From NCBI GenBank assembly GCA_905235825.1, contig CAJONH010000278.1:1-5808 (forward strand): a stretch of DNA of 5,808 nucleotides, given 5' to 3'. The position numbers and the translations under genes are program-made. Positions 1-5,808 of this stretch are shown piece by piece (within the stretch, counting starts at the first letter, position 1; each line of letters starts with the position of its first letter). This DNA is from Candidatus Gastranaerophilales bacterium (GTDB taxonomy: Bacteria; Cyanobacteriota; Vampirovibrionia; Gastranaerophilales; Gastranaerophilaceae). The notes under the pieces were generated by a model, which had not been told where the DNA came from, did no database searches, and saw only the letters and a program-made list of their open reading frames with translations.

Positions 1-268
1 AATATAAATCCTATATTTTACGTAAGTTTGTTAATTAAACAGCAAAAATGCTACGCATAAACGTATATTGTTCATTTGTTGATTGAGTTAAATATCTTTT
101 TTATTTATTATTATTTGAGAGAATATGAGTTGAAAATTCACTAATTGAGAGATTTTCTTTCATTTCTTCAAAAAGGTTTATTTCAAATTCGGGCATACAA
201 TTTCTGCCGTTTTTTGAAAACAAAATACATATTCAGCCTCTAATTTGTCGTAGCCTTTATAAACTCAC

Positions 269-281
269 ATTATCACATAAT
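269..281. promoter_or_regulatory. Candidate operator: short perfect inverted repeat upstream of the regulator
   Basis: ATTAT and ATAAT arms flank the 3-base centre CAC, a perfect 5+3+5 dyad. It lies 64 bases before the regulator's ATG and overlaps weak promoter-like boxes on both strands. Helix-turn-helix repressors often bind such dyads near their own promoters, so autoregulation is possible. The arms are AT-only and short, and chance occurrence in DNA this AT-rich is quite likely. No copy of the dyad is seen before mfd. Confidence 0.18.
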
Positions 282-295
282 CTCTCATAAGTCAA
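269..295 (-). promoter_or_regulatory. Possible leftward promoter (extended -10)
   Basis: Read on the minus strand, TTGACT (positions 295-290) is followed after 15 bases by GATAAT (274-269). The -10 is preceded by TG in the extended position (TGTGATAAT). The -35 matches five of six and the -10 five of six, but the 15-base spacer is shorter than the usual 16-18. A transcript would run towards position 1, where only very short open frames exist. It could be a divergent promoter for a gene beyond the left edge, a small RNA, or chance. Confidence 0.2.
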
Positions 296-331
296 CAAAA
301 TATCCCAAAAAAGAATTTTCTTTAATCTTAT

Positions 332-336
332 AAAGG
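332..336 (+). promoter_or_regulatory. Ribosome binding site of the S24 regulator
   Basis: AAAGG lies 8 bases before the ATG at 345. It is a reasonable Shine-Dalgarno match and supports that start. Confidence 0.6.
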
Positions 337-344
337 TCTAAATT

Positions 345-968
345 ATGCTTATTGACAAGAAAATACAGGATTTGCAAAATTTAACAAAAAGAAAAATTAC
401 TTATGATGATATTGCAAAAATATTTAATGTCAGCCGTTCAGCCATTCAAAACAGAGTTTCAAGGAAACAGCAGCTTAAAGACTGGGAGGAGCAAAAACTC
501 GATGAGGCTTTTTTACTGAACGGAGAAGGTGAACAAAAAGCATTTATAAAAGCCGAATATTTTCCCGATACTTTTGGATTTTTTGACGGAGATAATTTTT
601 GTCTGTCAGAAAACAGGGAAATTATTTATATTTCCTCGGAGTGTTTTATTGACCCGATTATTAAAACGGAGAAATATTATGTAATAAATGCGTTGGGAAA
701 TTCAATGCATCCTTATATTTTTGATAAAGATAAGCTGATTATAAGGAAAACCGATAAAAATGAGCAAATTATCGATAACAGAGTTTATATTTTTTCTTTT
801 GAAAATCAAATTTTTGTAAAAAGACTTATTAAAAATATAAATCAATTGATAATTATATCCGACAATAAAGAACTTTGCGGATTTGACCCGATTATATTAA
901 AAGGCACAGAGCTTGATAAAATTACAATATTAGGTCAGATTGCAGGTTTAATGCGTGATTGCAGATAA
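345..968 (+). CDS. LexA/CI-like transcriptional regulator, helix-turn-helix plus S24 peptidase domain
   Basis: This 207-residue cytoplasmic protein is probably a DNA-binding repressor of the LexA/phage CI/UmuD group. Residues about 18-44 form a helix-turn-helix: DDIAKIF, the turn NVS, then a recognition helix RSAIQNRVSR. A charged linker follows to about residue 65. Residues about 70-205 fit an S24 domain. Ser120 in GNSMHP is the expected nucleophile and Lys159 in FVKR the expected general base; both are kept. In relatives the target is the protein's own Ala-Gly bond, which usually lies about 35-40 residues before the serine. No Ala-Gly or Cys-Gly is present there; the aligned stretch reads GFFDGD (residues 78-83). 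Self-cleavage may therefore be lost or use another bond. The start is supported by AAAGG 8 bases upstream. mfd follows after 49 bases on the same strand, suggesting a DNA-damage or stress link. A prophage-derived repressor is the alternative, but no phage genes are visible. Confidence 0.85.
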   Translation: MLIDKKIQDLQNLTKRKITYDDIAKIFNVSRSAIQNRVSRKQQLKDWEEQKLDEAFLLNGEGEQKAFIKAEYFPDTFGFFDGDNFCLSENREIIYISSECFIDPIIKTEKYYVINALGNSMHPYIFDKDKLIIRKTDKNEQIIDNRVYIFSFENQIFVKRLIKNINQLIIISDNKELCGFDPIILKGTELDKITILGQIAGLMRDCR

Positions 969-981
969 TTAACCGTAATAA

Positions 982-1010
982 TTGATTTAAGTTTGTTATG
1001 GTTTTATTAT
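982..1010 (+). promoter_or_regulatory. Candidate mfd promoter giving a leaderless transcript
   Basis: TTGATT (982-987) and TATTAT (1005-1010) are separated by exactly 17 bases, matching the housekeeping sigma consensus at four of six and five of six positions. Transcription would start about 6-8 bases after the -10, around 1016-1018, which is the A of the mfd ATG itself. That agrees with the absence of any Shine-Dalgarno sequence before mfd. AT-rich DNA produces such pairs by chance, so this is a moderate call. Confidence 0.35.
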
Positions 1011-1017
1011 TTAATTA

Positions 1018-4000
1018 ATGCAGAAATTTATAAAAAATTTAAATGATACAACATCAGAGAAAATCAAGGCACTTTTAAAAAAAGGGACTTCATTTGCCGT
1101 TTCGGGAATTACCAATGCGGCTAAACTTGTTATTCTTTCTCAGATTGTCCTGCAAGGTAAAAAATTAATTTTTATTGTTGATTCTGAACAGACTGCATTA
1201 AAATTCAGAAGTGATTTAAATAATTTTTTATCGGCAAAACCGTATATTTTGCCATATCAAGACGGTTCAATATATGATGCCAATTCAAAAAATTTGTATA
1301 AATATGCCGCACAGGCTGATATAATCAATAAGCCCAAAGATTTCATTATAATTCCCTCGAAAGCACTTTTTGAAAAATTTCCTTCTCAAAGTTTTTTTAA
1401 GAAAAACGGAATTAAAATCAAAACTGATACTGAAATTGATGTTGAAGAACTTGCAAAAAAACTTGTTGAACTGGGGTATAAAAGAAAAACGCTTGTTGCG
1501 GATATAGGTGAATTTAGTATCAGAGGAGATATTATTGATATTTTTCCTCTGTATGAAAATCCTTTCCGTATAGAATTATGGGGAGATACCATAACCGATA
1601 TAAGAAAATTTTCTGCTTCCAATCAGAGAAGTATTGAAAAAATTAAAGAATTTGTCATTCAGCCCGTATACAAATTTATATTGAATGATAATTCTTATAA
1701 AATAATTGAGGAAGAAGACGAAAAATCACTTGAAATAAAAGAACAGTTAAAAAATAAAGAATATTTTGAAGGTATTGAGTATTTTGAAAATGATTTTAAT
1801 GCCGATTTAAAAGTTATAACGGAGATTTTACCTGATGATTATGTTGTAGTATTTGATGATTATACACAATTTAAATCAAAATACGAGCAGGCATTTGATA
1901 ATTTGACAAAACAGTACGAAGAAAATGTTCAGGGCGGTTTAAATATTCCTTTAAAATCGCTTAATCATATTGATTTATCTTCTTTTTTAACTACGGTAAG
2001 CAGTAATCAAAAAGTTTATTTCGATAATTTTATATCGGAGGAATTTGATATAAATATAGAGCTTCAAACGGAATTGATACCGTTTTTTGCATCGGGATTA
2101 GACGGTATTGCCGATTTTATCGATACGAAATTAAAAGAACGCTACACAATTGTTACGGCTACCGATTACAAAAAAAGAGTTGAAGAAATTTTCAATGATT
2201 ATGAAATACCATATCAAGATGAAAATCCCTCTCAAAATGCCGTATATATAACGGATAATATGGTGCTTGCGGGCAGTATAATTGAAGATTACCGCTTAAT
2301 TTTTATTACGGACAAAGAATTTTTTAATAAACGCTCAAAAGATATATCTGCATCGAGGTATAACTACAGACGTGAAAATCTTGACTTTATAGAAACTCTT
2401 AACGATATAAAAGAGGGCGATTATATCGTACACATGATTCACGGCATAGGTATTTTCAGAGGGCTTACAAAACAATCAATAGATAACGAAGAAAAAGATT
2501 ATTTAACTCTTGAATATGCACGTGGCGATAAACTGCATATACCGGCAGAACAAATAAACATGCTTTGCAGATACAGGGGCTCCGGAAGTGTACTTCCGCC
2601 TTTATCAAAAATGGGCGGTAATGATTGGAATTCCACAAAAGCAAAGGTTAAAAAATCGGTTGAAGATGTTGCTCAGGATTTAATTAACTTATATGCACTT
2701 CGTAAAATATCAAAAGGATACGCATTTGAGCCTGATACGGTTTGGCAGTATGAAATGGAAGAAGCCTTTCCGTATACAGAAACACCCGACCAAATGAAAG
2801 CGATAAACGAAACAAAAGAAGACATGGAGCTTGAACGTCCTATGGACAGGCTTATTTGCGGTGATGTCGGGTTCGGTAAAACTGAGGTTGCAATACGTGC
2901 CATTTTTAAAGCAGTAATGTCATCAAAGCAGGCAGCAGTTGTTGTTCCGACTACTATACTTGCACTCCAGCATTATCAGACAATTTCAGAAAGATTTAAG
3001 CCTTACCCGATAAAAGTAGAGCTTTTATCCCGTTTTAAAACTCCGAAAGAACAAAAAGAAGTAATAAATAAACTTATTTTAGGCGAAGTTGACGTTGTAA
3101 TAGGAACTCACAGGTTATTGCAGAATGACATTCAATTTAAAGATTTGGGATTGCTGGTAATAGATGAGGAGCATAAATTCGGTGTAAAAGATAAAGAAAA
3201 ATTGAAAAAATTAAAGAAAAATATTGATATACTTACGATGTCCGCTACTCCGATACCAAGGACTCTTTATATGTCGTTATCCGGCATAAAAGATATGAGT
3301 ATAATTAATACTCCGCCGACAAACAGACTGCCTGTTAAAACCGTTGTATCGGAATTTAAGGAAAATATTGTCAAAAATGCAATTAATTATGAAATAGAAA
3401 GGGAAGGTCAGGTATTTTACCTTTACAACAGAGTTGAAAGCATTTATGAGTTTGCGGACGGATTGAAGAATTTACTGCCGAATATAAGACTTGCCGTTGC
3501 TCACGGTCAAATGGATAAACATGAGCTGGAAAGAATTATGACGGAATTTTTAAATCACGAGTATGATGTACTTTTGTGTACTACCATAATTGAATCGGGT
3601 CTTGATATTCCGAATGCAAATACAATGATAATACACGATGCGGATAAATTCGGACTTGCACAGCTTTATCAAATAAGGGGCAGAGTAGGAAGAACAGATA
3701 GACAGGCTTTTTGTTACTGCTTTTATAAAACAGGCAAATTGTTAACACAGGATGCAGTAAAGCGTTTAAAGTATATTAAAGAATTTACCACGCTCGGAAG
3801 CGGTTATCAAATTGCCATGCGTGATATTGAAATAAGAGGTGTGGGAAATGTTTTGGGAACAAAACAGCACGGACAAATGGTAAATGTCGGATTTGACACT
3901 TATTGCAGACTGCTTGAAGATGCCGTTCAGGAAATACAGGAGGGTAAAACGCAAGAAAATAAGCCCGCTATTGTTGATATAAATGTAACGGCATTTATTC

Positions 4001-4443
4001 CCGACGACTGGGCAGGTTCAAAAGAACAAAAAATGATTGAATATAAGCGTCTTGCCGATGTTAAAAATGAAAGCGAGCTTGAAGTTATACAATCCGAATG
4101 GAAAGACAGATTTTCAAAAATGCCGCAAAGTGTTGAAAATTTGATTAAACTTGTACGTTTAAGACTACTTGCAACACGGGCGGGAATATCTCTTATACGT
4201 GAAGCGGACGATGCAATCAGGATTTATAATAATTTTTCAAAAGGTGAATGGAATATGGTTAATTCCAAGGCTGATAAAAATATTACAAAGCATATAAAAT
4301 ATACAATGGCACCAAAGTCATGTCTTGACGGCACCGGTATTCTGCTTTTAAATAAAAGCTATTTTAATTTTAATGAAATATATAATATTCTTTTAGAGCT
4401 TTTTTATCAGATATTAAAAATCGGCAATAATTACAGCGAATAG
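1018..4443 (+). CDS. mfd: Transcription-repair coupling factor Mfd
   Basis: Mfd is the ATP-driven translocase that pushes RNA polymerase stalled at DNA damage off the template and recruits UvrA. The 1141 residues match the usual full length (E. coli about 1148). Order: UvrB-like UvrA-binding region, about 25-340, with the IRGDIIDIFP and FRIELWGD segments (Arg169 and Arg184 seem to match the UvrA-contacting arginines); a degenerate domain to about 455; CarD-like polymerase-interaction domain, about 465-520; RecG-like helicase core with Walker A GDVGFGKT (615-622, Lys621), DEEH box (716-719), SATPIPRTL (742-750) and motif VI QIRGRVGR (885-892); TRG translocation motif, about 935-952; C-terminal TRCF domain, about 985-1105. 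All catalytic motifs are intact. The ATG at 1018 is forced by an in-frame stop at 1012-1014 and the lack of other early Met codons; no Shine-Dalgarno is present. It may share a transcript with the regulator upstream or use the promoter at 982-1010. Confidence 0.98.
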   Translation: MQKFIKNLNDTTSEKIKALLKKGTSFAVSGITNAAKLVILSQIVLQGKKLIFIVDSEQTALKFRSDLNNFLSAKPYILPYQDGSIYDANSKNLYKYAAQADIINKPKDFIIIPSKALFEKFPSQSFFKKNGIKIKTDTEIDVEELAKKLVELGYKRKTLVADIGEFSIRGDIIDIFPLYENPFRIELWGDTITDIRKFSASNQRSIEKIKEFVIQPVYKFILNDNSYKIIEEEDEKSLEIKEQLKNKEYFEGIEYFENDFNADLKVITEILPDDYVVVFDDYTQFKSKYEQAFDNLTKQYEENVQGGLNIPLKSLNHIDLSSFLTTVSSNQKVYFDNFISEEFDINIELQTELIPFFASGLDGIADFIDTKLKERYTIVTATDYKKRVEEIFNDYEIPYQDENPSQNAVYITDNMVLAGSIIEDYRLIFITDKEFFNKRSKDISASRYNYRRENLDFIETLNDIKEGDYIVHMIHGIGIFRGLTKQSIDNEEKDYLTLEYARGDKLHIPAEQINMLCRYRGSGSVLPPLSKMGGNDWNSTKAKVKKSVEDVAQDLINLYALRKISKGYAFEPDTVWQYEMEEAFPYTETPDQMKAINETKEDMELERPMDRLICGDVGFGKTEVAIRAIFKAVMSSKQAAVVVPTTILALQHYQTISERFKPYPIKVELLSRFKTPKEQKEVINKLILGEVDVVIGTHRLLQNDIQFKDLGLLVIDEEHKFGVKDKEKLKKLKKNIDILTMSATPIPRTLYMSLSGIKDMSIINTPPTNRLPVKTVVSEFKENIVKNAINYEIEREGQVFYLYNRVESIYEFADGLKNLLPNIRLAVAHGQMDKHELERIMTEFLNHEYDVLLCTTIIESGLDIPNANTMIIHDADKFGLAQLYQIRGRVGRTDRQAFCYCFYKTGKLLTQDAVKRLKYIKEFTTLGSGYQIAMRDIEIRGVGNVLGTKQHGQMVNVGFDTYCRLLEDAVQEIQEGKTQENKPAIVDINVTAFIPDDWAGSKEQKMIEYKRLADVKNESELEVIQSEWKDRFSKMPQSVENLIKLVRLRLLATRAGISLIREADDAIRIYNNFSKGEWNMVNSKADKNITKHIKYTMAPKSCLDGTGILLLNKSYFNFNEIYNILLELFYQILKIGNNYSE

Positions 4444-4570
4444 ATTAGATTATATTAAGAAATATTTATAAAAAATATATTTAATATTATGTACTATTTA
4501 TTTTATCATATACTAAAGATAAGATAAATTAATACAAATGATAAAGGTTAGGTAATCCAAGGAGAAGATA
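4444..4570 (+). promoter_or_regulatory. Very AT-rich spacer with a probable promoter for the foldase gene
   Basis: This 127-base gap has only about 20 G or C bases by hand count. A -10-like TATACT lies at 4509-4514, with no good -35 at the right distance. A TTTATC/GATAAA dyad (4502-4507 and 4523-4528) surrounds that -10 and could be a weak operator or chance. I see no GC-containing hairpin followed by a T tract, so transcription from mfd may run into the next gene. The strong ribosome site at the end of the gap shows that the foldase is translated independently. Confidence 0.3.
4559..4564 (+). promoter_or_regulatory. Strong ribosome binding site of the foldase gene
   Basis: AAGGAG lies 6 bases before the ATG at 4571, a near-ideal Shine-Dalgarno arrangement. 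It fixes that start and shows that this genome uses canonical sites, which makes the lack of one before mfd more notable. Confidence 0.85.
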
Positions 4571-5749
4571 ATGAACAAAATAAAAGCGATATTGGCTTCA
4601 CTGCTGGTTATGGTTGTATTTACGGGATGCGGTGTAAATGGTAAAAACGACATTATTAAAGTTGATAATAAAGTTATTACTCAAAAAGATTTTAATAAAT
4701 CATTTGATATAATTTCGGGCGGAATGCTCAAAACATTAGGGATAGATGCAAAGAAAGAGCCCGATAATGTAATGGTTTTAATGGCAAAAGAACAGGTAAT
4801 TTCACAGTTAATAATAAATACGCTTGTAAATAATGCAATGGAACAGAATAAAATAACTGTTTCAAAAGCGGAACTTGAAGCGGCAGAAAAAGAAATTTCA
4901 GGCAAGTTCGCATCAAAAGACCAGTTTTTACAGATTTTAAAAGCTAACGGTGCAACTTATGATGATTTCAAAAGAAATCTTGAACAGGAAGTAAAAGTAA
5001 AAAAATATGTAGACAGCATTGCAATGGTATCAATCGGCGAACAGGATGCAATGAAATATTATAAAGCAAATCCCGATAAATTTAAATATCCTCAGCAGGT
5101 TAGAGCTTCACATATTCTGATTGCCGCAAATCCTGACTTAATCAAAGATAAAATAAAAAAAGAAAATAAAGATATGCAGGAAGCTGCTCTTAATGCCGAA
5201 GTAAAAAAACAAATGGCGGAAGCAAAGAAAAAAGCACAGGAACTCCAATTAAAAGCAAAAAAATCTCCTTCAACATTTGCTGCACTTGCAAAAGAAAATT
5301 CACAGGATACGCTCTCAGCATTAAAAGGCGGTGATTTAGGCTTCTTTACAAAAGAAGAAATGGTGGAAGAATTTTCAAAAGCTGCATTTTCACTCAAACC
5401 GAATACGGTTAGTGCCGTTGTTCAAACCCCTTACGGTTATCACATTATAATGGTTACGGATAGAAAAGAAGCCGGCAAATATACCTTTGACCAAACTAAA
5501 AAAGAAATTATTGCACTTCTTGAAAATCAGGATAAAATGTCTATATTTAAAAATAAAATTGCAGAACTCGGTAAAAATGCAAAAATAGAATATTTAAATG
5601 ATGATTATAATCCTGAAATTATTCAAAAGAAAATAAAAGAAGCATCAAAGGATAATCCTGAATTAAAACAAATTCTAAACGGAAATGCAGGTGCAAAAGC
5701 ACAAAATTCTGCATCGCAAACAAAACGTCCGAACAAAAATTCACGATAA
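4571..5749 (+). CDS. Lipoprotein peptidyl-prolyl cis-trans isomerase, PrsA/SurA-like foldase
   Basis: The 392-residue product is a secreted chaperone/foldase that would help exported proteins fold outside the cytoplasmic membrane. It starts with a lipoprotein signal: Lys3 and Lys5, a hydrophobic run 6-18, then FTGC with Cys20 as the lipidated residue (Phe at -3 is tolerated but less common than Leu). Residues about 25-165 resemble the helical SurA N-terminal chaperone domain. Residues about 174-300 form one parvulin domain, with RASHIL (His181), SQDTLSALKGGDLGFF-type wording at 244-259 and GYHII (His291), so it looks active. An unusually long, charged, lysine/glutamate-rich helical insertion occupies about 187-232. 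The end, about 345-392, is polar and low in complexity. A strong AAGGAG supports the start. PrsA (one parvulin domain, lipoprotein) fits better than classical SurA (soluble, two domains). Its place after mfd recalls the clostridial mfd-prsA order, but no shared function is implied. Confidence 0.92.
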   Translation: MNKIKAILASLLVMVVFTGCGVNGKNDIIKVDNKVITQKDFNKSFDIISGGMLKTLGIDAKKEPDNVMVLMAKEQVISQLIINTLVNNAMEQNKITVSKAELEAAEKEISGKFASKDQFLQILKANGATYDDFKRNLEQEVKVKKYVDSIAMVSIGEQDAMKYYKANPDKFKYPQQVRASHILIAANPDLIKDKIKKENKDMQEAALNAEVKKQMAEAKKKAQELQLKAKKSPSTFAALAKENSQDTLSALKGGDLGFFTKEEMVEEFSKAAFSLKPNTVSAVVQTPYGYHIIMVTDRKEAGKYTFDQTKKEIIALLENQDKMSIFKNKIAELGKNAKIEYLNDDYNPEIIQKKIKEASKDNPELKQILNGNAGAKAQNSASQTKRPNKNSR

Positions 5750-5779
5750 GCGAAAAATTTGCTGAGGCTGTAGTGCTTT

Positions 5780-5808
5780 TGTTGAAAGCGACGATGTCGC
5801 TGAAAACA
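5780..5808. repeat. Stem-loop in a GC-richer stretch at the right edge
   Basis: AGCGAC (5787-5792) and GTCGCT (5796-5801) pair perfectly around the 3-base loop GAT. Beyond a symmetrical GAA/GAA internal loop, TGTT (5780-5783) pairs with AACA (5805-5808), and the stem may continue past the window. No T tract follows on the plus strand inside the window, so this is not a standard terminator as seen. The last 48 bases are about 48% GC, far above the spacers. It may be a terminator cut by the edge, an interspersed repeat, or part of the next gene. Confidence 0.45.

Larger units (their letters stand above)
1..344. other. Intergenic region upstream of the S24 regulator, no convincing gene
   Basis: No frame on either strand gives a credible protein here. 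What can be seen is AT-rich DNA with short palindromes: TTACGTAA at 18-25, TTAATTAA at 31-38, AGCA/TGCT arms at 41-52, and TACG/CGTA arms at 52-65. The word TGAGAGA occurs at 116-122 and 146-152, and inverted at 281-287. Two plus-strand frames open from the left edge stop at 36-38 and 58-60 and could be the tail of an upstream gene, but they are too short to judge. The regulator's promoter must lie in the right half. The best plus-strand pair I found is TTGTCG at 245-250, 17 bases, then CATTAT at 268-273, only four of six matches in each box. Confidence 0.6.

Noticed and set aside
31..75. Minus-strand 14-codon frame (75 to 31) beginning MNNIRLCV, resembling a leader peptide
   Set aside because: There is no ribosome site and no downstream gene to control; length is within chance.
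242..288. Minus-strand frame from an ATG at 288 interrupted by one TGA, suggesting a recoded stop codon
   Set aside because: The three real genes use TGG for Trp and contain no in-frame TGA, so the standard code fits; the frame also ends soon after.
1..344. Known LexA boxes (CGAAC-N4-GTTCG type or cyanobacterial AGTAC-type)
   Set aside because: No match to either form was found by eye in the upstream region.
1386..1622. Minus-strand open frame of 78 codons inside mfd
   Set aside because: It is an antisense shadow of the UvrA-binding region of mfd, rich in Ser and Ile as expected for such shadows, with no family resemblance.
2673..2903. Minus-strand open frame of 76 codons inside mfd
   Set aside because: It lies antisense to the Walker A region, which is strongly conserved on the plus strand.
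3766..3954. Minus-strand open frame of 62 codons inside mfd
   Set aside because: It is antisense to the conserved TRG motif and has no recognisable protein character.
4460..4482. AAATAT/ATATTT inverted repeat after mfd as a terminator
   Set aside because: The stem is AT-only and weak, with no T tract, in DNA where such repeats arise by chance.
4681..5397. Three minus-strand open frames of 62-101 codons inside the foldase gene
   Set aside because: They mirror the AAA- and GCA-rich codons of the foldase, giving Phe-, Ser- and Ala-rich translations, and have no supporting signals.

Overview
The window is AT-rich throughout: the coding DNA is AT-rich and the spacers more so (the 127-base spacer at 4444-4570 is about 16% GC by hand count). 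It carries three intact plus-strand genes using the standard code, with TGG for tryptophan and no in-frame TGA. The Mfd protein has helicase-region wording that resembles cyanobacterial Mfd from memory, for example the WQYEMEEAFPY, GDVGFGKTEVAIRAIFKA and LSKMGG segments. With the low GC, this suggests a non-photosynthetic relative of Cyanobacteria (Melainabacteria/Vampirovibrionia, such as gut Gastranaerophilales). That placement is inference from remembered family resemblance. A low-GC Firmicute is the main alternative, because mfd followed by a foldase lipoprotein gene is also, as I recall, a clostridial gene order.

Layout. Positions 1-344 hold no convincing gene, only short palindromes, a thrice-used TGAGAGA word and one possible promoter/operator zone. 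Positions 345-968 encode a LexA/CI-like regulator with an N-terminal helix-turn-helix and a C-terminal S24 domain. After a 49-base gap, 1018-4443 encodes full-length Mfd, the transcription-repair coupling factor. After the very AT-rich spacer, 4571-5749 encodes a secreted lipoprotein foldase with one parvulin-type prolyl isomerase domain (PrsA/SurA-like). The last ~50 bases are clearly richer in GC (about 48%) and contain a stem-loop cut by the window edge.

How the genes relate. The regulator keeps the Ser-Lys catalytic pair of S24 proteins and sits directly upstream of a DNA-repair gene, so damage-linked control of mfd is a natural hypothesis. However, the usual Ala-Gly self-cleavage site is not visible. 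Mfd has no Shine-Dalgarno sequence, but a promoter-like pair placed right against its ATG would give a leaderless mRNA. The foldase has its own strong ribosome site and an unrelated envelope role. This is mostly a conserved housekeeping region. I see no evidence for a complete new multi-gene system; the points worth a second look are the regulator, the mfd start and the right-hand edge.
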